NCBI RefSeq assembly: GCF_003403035.1
Contig: NZ_QURN01000019.1
Coordinates: 1 to 57,575, forward strand
Source of the DNA: Mesorhizobium denitrificans
GTDB lineage: Bacteria > Pseudomonadota > Alphaproteobacteria > Rhizobiales > Rhizobiaceae
DNA length: 57,575 bases
Direction of reading: 5' to 3'
Shown piece after piece: positions 37,775 through 46,800 of this stretch; within the stretch, counting starts at the first letter, position 1; every line of letters starts with the position of its first letter. The notes beneath the pieces are model-generated. The model had not been told where the DNA came from. It saw only the letters and a list, made by a program, of their open reading frames with translations, and ran no database searches. The position numbers and the translations under genes were made by a program.

Positions 37775-38931
37775 GGTTGGTGATGACGCTGGTGACGGGC
37801 ATCTCGCTGGCGGCCGTGTCGGTGGGCATGGCGCAGGAACAGACGACTGTTCGGCAGAACGTGTATAGCGGGGTGCCCAATTACCCGACATATCCGCAGG
37901 GCTACCCACAGTACCCGTCCTACCCGGCTTATCCGCCATATGCCGCTCCGATGTATCCCGGCTATCCGCCTCCGGGTTATCCGGGCGGCTACCCCGGTTA
38001 TCCGGGGGGAATGCCGGGAGGGTATCCGGGCTATGATCAGGGTCCGACCGCACTTGGTCCGGGCGCGGTGGGACAGAGTGTCGTGCGTGACCCTTCAACG
38101 GGCGAGATGATCACGGCCGGGCAAGGTGCCGACAAGCGGATCGAGGTCGATCCTGCCGTTAGACTGCGAGGTCAGACGCCGACATGGCGCGGCCCGCAGC
38201 CGTCGCCCGGTTCCGGTCTAGGCGGGCAAGGTCCGGCGCGCGATGAGCTGGTGGGACGGACGGGACGGACGGCCGGCATCAGGGATGGCTATGCGCAGGA
38301 GTCTGAGCGGATCAATGCCGCGATCCTGAAACAGGCCGATTGGCTCGACCGGACGTATCCATTTCCACAGCTCATGATCAGTCAGTACGTGGTCCCCCCT
38401 GTCGTCATCCTGACGGGGGATCGGGTGGAACAGAACGGGCCGAAGGTTCTCGACCTGACCTTGGGAAGGTTCGAGATCTACTCGCAGGCGCGTCTCACGG
38501 CGCAGCCGCCATCTTGGCGGAATTACCTGCACATGCAGTCCGATCCGTCGAACGGGATTACCCTGCGGCCTCGCACCGAACGCGATCAAAAGGAATGGGA
38601 CAAAGCCTATCAGGCCGGCGTTGCCGTGGGGGTGAAGGAAGCCCGCGCCTATTTCGAGGAAGCCGAGCGGCGGATGCGGCGCGATTTCGAGGGAATGGTG
38701 CGGTTCCATGATCTGGCCCAGCGCGGGGCGATATCGCTCCCGCAGACGGTTATGAATGGCAAGGCGCTCTATGTCGGGAAGGGCGGACAACTCGCCTTGC
38801 GCGGATTGAAGCGCATCCAGATAACCGTCTCGCCCCGCTTCAAGGCCGGCGCTGGCGCAGAAGCGTTCCCTGTCGGATCAGCGGATGTAACCGTTCGTGG
38901 ACGCACGCCCGTGCCGAGCAAAGCAAAGTAG
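37762..38931 (+). CDS. dotC: DotC/TraI-type outer-membrane complex protein (389 aa)
   Basis: DotC is part of the outer-membrane core of type IVB secretion. The diagnostic half runs from GYAQESERINAAILKQADWLDRTYPF through VVPPVVILTGDRVEQNG, SQARLTAQPPSWRNYL and EWDKAYQAGVAVGVKEARAYFEEAERRMRRDFEGM to LAQRGAISLP. The N-terminus has a signal peptide (about residues 1-24) but no lipobox cysteine, unlike Legionella DotC. It is followed by an unusual insert rich in Pro, Tyr and Gly (repeats of YPGYPGG/YPxYP, residues about 40-92). It is preceded by the ParM-type genes and followed 7 bases later by dotB. Confidence 0.88.
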   Translation: MGRVRLVMTLVTGISLAAVSVGMAQEQTTVRQNVYSGVPNYPTYPQGYPQYPSYPAYPPYAAPMYPGYPPPGYPGGYPGYPGGMPGGYPGYDQGPTALGPGAVGQSVVRDPSTGEMITAGQGADKRIEVDPAVRLRGQTPTWRGPQPSPGSGLGGQGPARDELVGRTGRTAGIRDGYAQESERINAAILKQADWLDRTYPFPQLMISQYVVPPVVILTGDRVEQNGPKVLDLTLGRFEIYSQARLTAQPPSWRNYLHMQSDPSNGITLRPRTERDQKEWDKAYQAGVAVGVKEARAYFEEAERRMRRDFEGMVRFHDLAQRGAISLPQTVMNGKALYVGKGGQLALRGLKRIQITVSPRFKAGAGAEAFPVGSADVTVRGRTPVPSKAK

Positions 38932-38938
38932 GGGCGGT

Positions 38939-40162
38939 ATGGACGAGTTCAACCCGGAAACAGCCCGTCTCGGCCAATGGTCCGGCCCCCGCGACCTGTC
39001 GCAAGACTTCGGAATGACGGATTCATCCGAAGATGTGATGCGGGTTCTTGCCTATGCTGCGAAGGAAGGCTGTCAGGACGTTGTGTTCCAGACGGGCCTT
39101 CCGATCATGATGAACCTGCGCGGCTCCTACCGCGCGCTGACAAATTGGATTTACGACAACACGGACTTCATCCGCGCTGCAAAGCATATATCAGGGGGAG
39201 GCGGTGACATTGAAATTCGCCTCGCCGGCGGCCGGGCCTTCAACCGCCGTATTGACATCCGAGATCGCTCGGATCGAGACGAGCACGGCGAGCCGAAGGT
39301 GTATCGCTTCCGGGTCAACGTGTCGTCTTGTGCCTATGGAACAGGACAGGGCGGGCAAATGGTCTGCCGCTATATTCCGGCCGATCCGCCGACAGTAGCC
39401 GATATCCAGCTTGAGGATGAGATTATCGAGGAATCGACCCCGGAAATGGGGGCCGTTATCTTATCTGGCCCGACAGGATCGGGAAAGACCACGACTTTCG
39501 CGGCGCTGTTGCGCCGAGTGATGGAAGAAGACACCCCTATCGAGGGGAATATCGTCACGCTCGAACAGCCGATTGAGTTCCTGTTTGACTCCGTTCCATC
39601 GCATCGCTGCATCATCGCACAAGCGGAAATTCCGCTGCACTTCGAGAGCTTCGAGAAGGGGATCGAAGAGGCAATGCGGCGCGTTCCGCGCCTGATCGTC
39701 ATCGGTGAGCAGCGAGATTATCACACGATGTCGGCGGCTCAAGAAGCGGCAAACACGGGGCACGCGGTCTACACGACAGTGCATTCGAACACCGCTGCCC
39801 TGTCGATCCAGCGCATTGTCGGCAAATTCCCCCGTGAGCAGCAGAGCCAAGCCTTCGAAATGGCGGTGGCGACGACGCACATGGTCGTGTCGCAGGTGCT
39901 TGTACCGCATAGATCGGGCAAGAGCCGTATCTGCATGCGGGAATGGGTGATCCTCGATGACGAGCGCCGGCAAGAGTTGCTGAAGGTAGGATTCCTCGGC
40001 TCGTCGGGCTACCTCGCTGAGCTGATGCAGTCGCGTAAGGGCGGCAAATCGATGCGCGATAGCGTGCGTGAACGCTTCAAGGCAGGAGAAATTGACGAGG
40101 AGGTGGCCAAGAAGGTTCTGCACAGGTACGGCGTACCCGCGAAAGATCGGGTGCTCGCATGA
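38939..40162 (+). CDS. dotB: DotB/TraJ-type secretion ATPase (407 aa)
   Basis: A VirB11/PilT-class hexameric ATPase of type IVB systems. Walker A is SGPTGSGKTTT (Lys183, Thr184); the acidic boxes follow (IVTLEQPIEF and RLIVIGEQRDYHTMSAAQEAANTGH), then the histidine box YTTVHSNT. The N-terminal PAS-like half has the DotB pattern DVVFQTGLPIMMNLRGSYRALTN. ATG 38939 lies behind AGGGGCGG. Its stop overlaps the next start (ATGA 40159-40162). Confidence 0.93.
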   Translation: MDEFNPETARLGQWSGPRDLSQDFGMTDSSEDVMRVLAYAAKEGCQDVVFQTGLPIMMNLRGSYRALTNWIYDNTDFIRAAKHISGGGGDIEIRLAGGRAFNRRIDIRDRSDRDEHGEPKVYRFRVNVSSCAYGTGQGGQMVCRYIPADPPTVADIQLEDEIIEESTPEMGAVILSGPTGSGKTTTFAALLRRVMEEDTPIEGNIVTLEQPIEFLFDSVPSHRCIIAQAEIPLHFESFEKGIEEAMRRVPRLIVIGEQRDYHTMSAAQEAANTGHAVYTTVHSNTAALSIQRIVGKFPREQQSQAFEMAVATTHMVVSQVLVPHRSGKSRICMREWVILDDERRQELLKVGFLGSSGYLAELMQSRKGGKSMRDSVRERFKAGEIDEEVAKKVLHRYGVPAKDRVLA

Positions 40163-40854
40163 CCAGCCTATCTCGCCGCTCGTTTCTGATAGGTGGAGTC
40201 GGAGCTGTTTCACTGGCGACTATGCCGCAGGTATTGCGCGCTGATCCGTTGCCCACTGGCGAAGCGGCAGGCCCGCCACCTGCGTCTGATCCTCTGCCGG
40301 ATATGACCGATGACGAAAAGCGGTTTCAAGCGGAGGCGAAGAAGGCGGTGCGCGCTCGCGATCCTCGCACAGAGGGCTTCGGATCGCTCCAGCTCTATCG
40401 GCAAGCCAACGGCGATAGCATGGTCGTGAAGTACCGGACGGAAGAGGGCTACTACCGGGATGCTCTTGCGGAGCTGTCATGGTTCTGGCGCGATGTGGCG
40501 GATGCCGATCTGGCGGTCTGGATTGATCCGGCTCTCCTTGATTTCGTGTCGTCGGTCCAGTCAACGATGGCAGCAATCCACGGGTCGATGCTGCCGTTCG
40601 TTCTAACCAGCGGATATCGCACGCCTCGGCGCAATGAGACCATCGAAGGCGCAGCTCGCAATTCGCAGCATCTCTACGGCCGAGCTGGTGATTTCAAGGT
40701 TCCGATGTATCCGGCGCGATCCATAGGAATAGCCGGTCTTGCTTTCAAAGGTGGGGGAGTGGGTTTCTACCAGTCTTTTACCCATCTCGATGTGGGAGAG
40801 CTGCGCTGCTGGCCGCGCGGCTGCAATAACATGGTGGCGTATAATGGAAGATGA
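40159..40854 (+). CDS. Tat-exported M15-type (DUF882) peptidase (231 aa)
   Basis: The N-terminus SRRSFLIGGVGAVSLA is a twin-arginine signal. The mature C-terminal half has the zinc peptidase pattern of YcbK/M15 family enzymes: FVLTSGYRTPRRNETIEGAARNSQHLYGRAGDF (His171, Asp178) and YQSFTHLDVG (His209). These cut peptide cross-links of peptidoglycan. Located between dotB and the icmT-like gene, coupled to both by overlaps, so it is very likely a dedicated wall-opening enzyme of the transfer apparatus, in addition to the lysozyme-M23 enzyme. Confidence 0.82.
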   Translation: MTSLSRRSFLIGGVGAVSLATMPQVLRADPLPTGEAAGPPPASDPLPDMTDDEKRFQAEAKKAVRARDPRTEGFGSLQLYRQANGDSMVVKYRTEEGYYRDALAELSWFWRDVADADLAVWIDPALLDFVSSVQSTMAAIHGSMLPFVLTSGYRTPRRNETIEGAARNSQHLYGRAGDFKVPMYPARSIGIAGLAFKGGGVGFYQSFTHLDVGELRCWPRGCNNMVAYNGR

Positions 40855-41131
40855 TCCTCTAAATTTTCAAAGTGATAATTGGCGATTCACGGGAGAGCCG
40901 CTGAACGGCATCGGCGGGTTGCACGGGTCGGTCATGCTGATCCTCCCCAGCCTCGTTCTCGTCGGGATGGTCTGGCAGTTCACAAAACTCAATCTGTGGA
41001 CGGTCTATCTGGTGTTTTGGGTGATCTACATTCTGTTAGCGATCTACGCCAAGATTTCAGGGTTCACGCCGCGTGATACGATCATGCGGATGGTCATCAA
41101 GTACGGATTTCGCGGGAGATACCGGGTTTGA
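40844..41131 (+). CDS. icmT: IcmT/TraK-type small membrane protein (95 aa)
   Basis: Matches the IcmT layout: a WRFTG motif ahead of a membrane helix (VMLILPSLVLVGMVWQF), LNLWTVYLVFWVIYILLAIYAK as second helix, then FTPRDTIMRMVIKYGFRGRYRV. The order DotC-DotB-(M15)-IcmT repeats the traI-J-K order of IncI plasmids. Starts within the end of the M15 gene and stops on the TGATG that starts the next gene. Confidence 0.72.
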   Translation: MEDDPLNFQSDNWRFTGEPLNGIGGLHGSVMLILPSLVLVGMVWQFTKLNLWTVYLVFWVIYILLAIYAKISGFTPRDTIMRMVIKYGFRGRYRV

Positions 41132-41688
41132 TGCAGCCCCTTGCGCGTGAAGAGTTCGCCTGTTCGAATCTGTCTCGGCTCGTTGTCGAGGAAACGGTTG
41201 GTCATCTGATCGCCGCTCGACAGCCGCCGACACGTCCAGAGGACGGCCCGGCCGAGCTGCAAGGCGATATGTTCAAGCGTATGATGCTGGGTGTGCTCGA
41301 AAAATGCGAGCCGGAGGTGCGAAAAGCTTCGGCGCTGGGAACCACGTCTCCAGCCTTCGGCAACACATGCTCAGCGATTTGGTGCAGCCCCGAATTTGCG
41401 ATGCCGATTTTCATCGGACTGGCGGCTGACGCCGCGCTGCAACTTGGGGTGAATGGCCCGTCGAAGATGCTTTTCCGTTTCGAGATTGGGCAACAGCGAA
41501 CGGGGCTTTTCGGTGTGGTGTTCCGCCGCGCTTCATTTTTTGCAACGGCGCGGGAGCGGGATGCGGTCGCGCTCGCGTACTCACAGATACTGGCGCATTC
41601 GGTTCGCTCGGCCCTTATGATGCCGGGAGAGGCAGCGCGCGGGCTTCGCACCGCGCTTGCTATGGCCGGCCAGCGCATGGCTGGCTAG
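41131..41688 (+). CDS. Hypothetical protein of the transfer operon (185 aa)
   Basis: Last gene of the run 36360-41688, coupled by TGATG to the icmT-like gene. Soluble, with helical N-terminus (LSRLVVEETVGHLIAARQPP) and alternating strands (MLFRFEIGQQRTGLFGVVFRRASFFATARERDAVALAYSQIL). It occupies the position of traL in IncI order, but I cannot confirm homology. Its end overlaps vapC (convergent) by four bases. Confidence 0.58.
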   Translation: MQPLAREEFACSNLSRLVVEETVGHLIAARQPPTRPEDGPAELQGDMFKRMMLGVLEKCEPEVRKASALGTTSPAFGNTCSAIWCSPEFAMPIFIGLAADAALQLGVNGPSKMLFRFEIGQQRTGLFGVVFRRASFFATARERDAVALAYSQILAHSVRSALMMPGEAARGLRTALAMAGQRMAG

Positions 41689-42089
41689 GGAAGGGTGGAG
41701 ACATCCGTTTCGCGAAGCAATTGGTCCATGGTGAGCAATGGTGCCCGCATCGCCTTCGCATAGGCGTAGTGAAAGCAATCGAAATTGCTGAGATGGCGCT
41801 TGCCGATGCCGTGTTGCTCGGCGACCGCGACCGCGTATTGCAGGACACGGCGCGGCGATCCGGGTTCCCGCAGCCGGATATTGCGGGCTTCCAGCCATTC
41901 GACCACGGCCCCCTCGGCCGCGCTGTAGGGACAATCGAGCTGATCGGGGCGTGAAAGAACGATGATCGCTTCCCATGCAGCGAGGACGGACGTGAACGGG
42001 GCCTTCGCCTCGATCAAGGCGGCTTCATATGCGTCGGCGCTGTCTTCGCCAGCCATCATTGAAACTATAGCGCAGGCATCAATGAACAT
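41685..42089 (-). CDS. vapC: VapC toxin, PIN-domain ribonuclease (134 aa)
   Basis: PIN-domain acidic residues are visible: MFIDACAIV (Asp4), AAWEAIIVL (Glu40), HLSNFDCFHYAYAK (Asp104) and LLTMDQLL (Asp121). VapC toxins cut tRNA or rRNA and are held by VapB. Overlaps vapB by one base in the usual antitoxin-first order. Such a pair stabilises the plasmid by killing or stalling plasmid-free cells. Confidence 0.88.
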   Translation of the reverse strand: MFIDACAIVSMMAGEDSADAYEAALIEAKAPFTSVLAAWEAIIVLSRPDQLDCPYSAAEGAVVEWLEARNIRLREPGSPRRVLQYAVAVAEQHGIGKRHLSNFDCFHYAYAKAMRAPLLTMDQLLRETDVSTLP

Positions 42090-42343
42090 TACTTGCCCTC
42101 GCTGAGATCGTGATCGAGATCGTGATAGGCTTCCGGTGGCACCGGCTGGCGATTCGGCTGGAAAGACAGGCCTCGGCGTTCGAGAATTTTCCTCGCGGTT
42201 TCGCGGGGTGCTTCCGTGTTCATGCGTTTTGCTATCGTCTCGCGCAGGGCGCGAATTACGGCATCGGTGATGTTACTGCGGTCAATCTTCGCCAGTTGCC
42301 GGGCGAGCTGATCCGCTTCTTCATTTCGGATGTTGAGGGTCAT
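42089..42343 (-). CDS. vapB: VapB antitoxin (84 aa)
   Basis: MTLNIRNEEADQLARQLAKIDRSNITDAVIRALRETIAKRM is the PSK-type VapB DNA-binding part; the tail holds the toxin-binding segment (ARKILERRGLSFQPN). Start 42343 sits six bases from the GTGTAG repeat element (42349-42390), the likely auto-operator. Confidence 0.87.
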   Translation of the reverse strand: MTLNIRNEEADQLARQLAKIDRSNITDAVIRALRETIAKRMNTEAPRETARKILERRGLSFQPNRQPVPPEAYHDLDHDLSEGK

Positions 42344-42348
42344 GGCTT

Positions 42349-42390
42349 GTGTAGCTCCGCGTGTGTAGCCAACAATACGCATTTGTGTAG
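42349..42390 (-). promoter_or_regulatory. vapBC operator with three GTGTAG/TGTGTAG repeats
   Basis: Three GTGTAG words (42349, 42362-42368, 42384-42390) upstream of vapB. VapBC complexes repress their own promoter through such repeats. A near copy lies at 30014-30055, 12 kb away. Confidence 0.68.
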
Positions 42391-42535
42391 CTGATTTCAA
42401 GCGGAGCGGCGCTTTGCCGATAAGCCACTATACATCATTTTTTGCGTACTCTTGACAATGTAATTTTTTCGCTGCCTTTTTAAGGGGTAGGAGCCGTTCG
42501 TCGGCCGAAGTGAGCAGTTGATAGGAGCATTTGAT

Positions 42536-43858
42536 ATGGCGACACGCCCGAATCGCGGCAATTTCCGCAACAACAACGCAAAGGCTGGCAATAACAGCGA
42601 GCGACCTGATCGCCCTGCGATGTTGGGAAATGTGGCTCTCAAGGTCGAGAGTTATTCCACAAAAGACAATGTTGTTACGGTCACTGGAAAAAATGTAGTG
42701 ACTGGCGCTTCGCTGACAGTGGGCCTGATGTCGGCGGCTCGCGCGGCGAACATGATGAAAGCCGGGATCGATGACGAACGGGAGCGCGTCGAGGTATGGG
42801 CGCAACGCCTCGCCAATCAGGTCGGCTTGGAGAAGTTTGCTGATCCGAAGGATGAGAAGTTCTACATCAAGCCGGGCGGTGTCCTGCAACTGACTAATGT
42901 CCGCCTCGATTTCTCGGACAAGAACTACTACGCGCAAACCGCCTTCGGTTTGGTCTCAGACCCGGAGTCTAAGGCGATCATGGCTGGCACCATCAGCCTT
43001 CGCAAATTCGATAACGGGTCGATGAGGCTGCAAGTCTTCAACGAAGGTGCTTCCATTGGTCTGCGAGCAGAGGATCAAGCTGGAGTGCGTTCCAAGATCG
43101 CGGCCGCGTTTGATGCTAGATTACCTGTCGGCAACGGAGTGCAGCGCCTTTCCGGTAGTGATCTTGTTTCCCCGCGTGGCGGCGAAGGCGTGATGTCTCG
43201 GACGGTAATGGTCACTGTCTCCCAGCCGAACGAACGCGGCTACATCGACTTCAATACGTATTATGCTCGTACAGCGAGCTATGAAGTGGGTGATGGTGAC
43301 TTCAAAGTTTCCTCCGGCTTCGGCGACACACTCGACCGCACAACGTTGGACAAGAAATCGGGGATTGCATTCGCAATTCTGGCATCGGTAGCTGGCGTCC
43401 CTTTCGAAAAAATTGCTGCTCGCATCCCGGACGGCCCGGAAAAAGCCGATGTCGAAAAAACGCTCCGCGATTACTTCGAAGGGGTGAAGGCCGAAGGCGT
43501 GAAAATATCCATCACGCCGGGCTATACGGTGCCTTTTATTAAGGCAGCGGAAGAGCATATCGCGAAGAGAGAAGAGATGTTCGCGAATGAGGTGTTCACA
43601 GGGGTAGTTACCGTTGCGACCCGCCGAGCGGATGGTGAGTTGATGGAGCGACCGGCGGCGACTTCGGTGATGTCCTTTAAGGCACTACCGAAGCAGCAAC
43701 CGGAGAACCCACCAACGCTGTCAAAGATAGCTGAACGAGTTCATCGAACGCTTCATAACATCGAGTTCAAGCGCCCCGATGCGTCGGCCGAAGCAGGGAA
43801 AACCAGCGAGAAACGTCAACACGAGACGTTGAATCGCGGTCCTTCGCTCGACTTCTAA
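42536..43858 (+). CDS. Unknown protein paired with the methyltransferase-helicase (440 aa)
   Basis: The N-terminal 35 residues are Asn/Arg-rich and disordered (RPNRGNFRNNNAKAGNNSERPDRP). The body is alpha/beta with no catalytic signature (examples GNVALKVESYSTKDNVVTVTGKNVVTGASL and SRTVMVTVSQPNERGYIDFNTYYARTASYEVGDG). The C-terminus is charged. It ends 15 bases before the giant gene and has the same orientation, so the two likely act together. A TTGACA at 42452-42457 may be its -35. I do not know the family; a DNA-processing partner is a guess from position. Confidence 0.6.
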   Translation: MATRPNRGNFRNNNAKAGNNSERPDRPAMLGNVALKVESYSTKDNVVTVTGKNVVTGASLTVGLMSAARAANMMKAGIDDERERVEVWAQRLANQVGLEKFADPKDEKFYIKPGGVLQLTNVRLDFSDKNYYAQTAFGLVSDPESKAIMAGTISLRKFDNGSMRLQVFNEGASIGLRAEDQAGVRSKIAAAFDARLPVGNGVQRLSGSDLVSPRGGEGVMSRTVMVTVSQPNERGYIDFNTYYARTASYEVGDGDFKVSSGFGDTLDRTTLDKKSGIAFAILASVAGVPFEKIAARIPDGPEKADVEKTLRDYFEGVKAEGVKISITPGYTVPFIKAAEEHIAKREEMFANEVFTGVVTVATRRADGELMERPAATSVMSFKALPKQQPENPPTLSKIAERVHRTLHNIEFKRPDASAEAGKTSEKRQHETLNRGPSLDF

Positions 43859-43873
43859 CACCGGGAGGCCCCC

Positions 43874-46800
43874 ATGCCTTCGGTGGTTTTACCCATTCTC
43901 GCGAAGGATCATGTTGGAGCCGCGTACATTCCGCGTGCGGCGCGGATGCACGCGGCCCGCAGCGATTTGCTCATAGTGGTGAAGTCGGAAACTGGCGTGC
44001 GTCCGGTCGAAGCGGCTCTGAAAGAGCACGGCGTGCCGATCCTCAACACGATCAAGACGGATGATGCCACCGCACTTATCGTCCGCCCCCCTGACGACCT
44101 GCGGGCGGTCGATCTCTGGACGCGCATGGGTATCAGCGCCAGAAACTTGGCCGAGCGTGATCGAACGGTTGATCTGGAAGATCATGTCGTTCTGATGCGC
44201 CGTTTTCGGGACTGCCTGAATGGTGCGGGGATCGCGTCACTGGAAACCCCGCGCCGGATCGGCATGAATCTGGCCGGCTCGGTGGTTTATGAGACCATCG
44301 GCGGACGGGTAGCTGTAAACCAAGAAAACCAGCCGCATTACGAGTATGACCGTCTTCCCGATGGGAGGGAGAAGGGCATCTATCGAGACCGGTTTTTGCG
44401 GGCCATTGGCGAGAACGATCTTCGTGGCTGCGCCGAAGGCATTGCGCGCTCGATTGCGACGGGTGAACAGTTCGACCGGCGCAAGCTCGCAGCTCTGCAT
44501 GCCGATATCGTCTCGAACCCCGACCAGCCGGGCCTAGATCTCTTCTCCTTGCAGGAAGAGATAGAAGCTGCGCTGGTGGTGCAGGCCGCCCGTCTGGCGG
44601 GGCAGGGGATCGCGCTTCGTGACATCGCGCGCGAGCTGAACGACCGGACCGCCGCCCATGGTGAGCGGACGGCCGGGCGGCTGCGGTTGCAGCAGTATTC
44701 GACGCCACTAACGATCTGTTCGGTGGCCGCCGACATCCTGCGGATCAGGCCCGAGGATGTCGTGCTTGAACCGACAGCCGGTAACGGGGCGCTCGCTATC
44801 GGTGCGGCCGTAGCAGGTGCAAGAGTCGAGGGTTTCGAGATCGATGAAAGCCGGGCGGCGCGCGGTGAGCGGACGCTTCGGGAGGCCGGAGCCTCGTCGG
44901 TGGCGATCAGCGCCCGCGCGTTCCCGCACAAAGGCGAGAACGCGGAGGGGCGCAGCTACGATGTCGTACTCGCCAATCCGCCCTTCGAAGGATTGAAGCA
45001 ATCGGTCGAAACCGACCGCCATGGCCGGAAGCTGGCAATCAACCGTCTCGATCATCGCATCGTGTATGATTCGCTGGAGTTCCTGAAAGCGGACACCGGC
45101 CGCGCCTTCCTCGTGCTGCCCGGCGAAATGAAGACTGAGGGCAAGCTGGAAGGCGCACTCGACAGCTTCAACCGCTATCTGCATGCGACGTTCGAAGTGG
45201 CCGGCGCGGCAATGCTGGACGGTCGCCTGTACCGGAAATCCGGGGCGGAATTTCCGGTCATCCTTTATGCGCTCGGCCCACGGCTCGAAGAGCCAAAAGC
45301 AGGTGCGGATGTGAAGGCGCTGCCTTCGGAGCTTCCTTATCTGAGAACCACGGACGAATTGTTCGGCTGGGGTGACGCTACCAGCGCCGCGATGATGGAG
45401 ATCATGGAGCGGCGCGGCGTCTGGTCGGCCGAGCAGATGGCCCAAGCGGAAGAAGCCGCTCGCGCCCGACCTTCCGCCGAGGATGCGCAGGAGGCGGAAC
45501 GGCCTGCCGTGACGAAACCCCGGCAACGGCGCTGGTTCCCCCGCCGCGCTCCGGGCGAGGACGCCGGATCGGTCTCGGGCCGCTCGGCATCGGCTGGGGA
45601 GCGCGACACCGGCCGGCCGGCCGGCCGGCGAGGTGCGCCCCCGGTGCTGGATGGTCCTGTGGCCGGCGTCGCACCACGGCCGGTACGAGAGACGCAACCG
45701 ACAGCCGAGATCGAGGACCGGCCGGAACGTGGCGAAACGCGGACGGCGGGTGGATCGCCGGAATCTTCTCCAGCGCCGGGGCAGACGGAACCTGTTTCGC
45801 CGCCTGCGGCCGTCGAGCCGCCACCGGCTGGGGAGCTGGAGGTTCCGCCTATCGTGGAAGCCCCCGAAGCCCCCCCGATCTTCGCCGACACGATGCCGGA
45901 TGATCTGGACGAGGAAGACAGCCTCGCAATCACGCCGGAAGTGTTGATAGACGACATCGTTTTCGACAACGATCCGTTCCAAGTCACCTATGAGCCGGCC
46001 TCGAAAGTGGGCGGCCCGCTTCTGAAGATTCAGAAGGCGCTCGCCGCGCCAGTCGCGGAAGCGTTAGCCGATCTGGAGCGCATTCGCGGGCCAATTGACG
46101 CTTTCGTCGCCGATCAGCTCGGCGTGCCGGAGGAAGAGCTGGGCGCGCTGCTGCACGCAGGGCAGGTGGATGGCGTCGGCCTTTCGCTGCACAAATCGCT
46201 GAACGCCAAGTCCGTCATCATTGGCGATCTTATGGGCGTCGGGAAGGGCCGGCAGCTCGCCGCCATGACGCGGGCGGCCATAAAAGATGACCGGCCGGTA
46301 TTGTTCTTCACGGACAATCCAGCGCTGTTCACCGATTTCATCGCCCGCGATGTGGCGACAGTGCTGCGCAAGCGTCCGTCCGAGCTGGTCGAGAACATCC
46401 GCCCATACATCGTCAACAGCACAGCGGATGCGTCGATCATTGATCCTGAGTTCGAGGGTGTGCGCCGTGGCGCGCATGGCTACGTGTTCAAAGCCGCCAG
46501 TGCGGCGGCGAAGAAAGGGAAGGAGATCGACAGCTCCGTCAACATGGTTCTGTCGTCGTATTCCCAGCTCGGCGCGGTCGGCCGGCAAGCAAAGCTTGAG
46601 GCCATCATCGACTGGTTGAAGCGGCAGGATCGGCCGCCACTCTTGATGATGGACGAATCGCACAAGGCGGCCGGCGAGGCCTCGAATGTCGGCCAGCTCA
46701 TGCAGTCTCTGGTCGAGCATGTGACAGAGATGGATGGATCGGTGGTCTATTCATCCGGTACAGCCTTGAAAGGAGCGCGCAATCTGCGTGTCTACGGCTC

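Noticed and set aside
44708-45982. Long minus-strand reading frame opposite the methyltransferase part
   Set aside because: Arginine-rich shadow composition; the + strand protein has clear motifs in this stretch.
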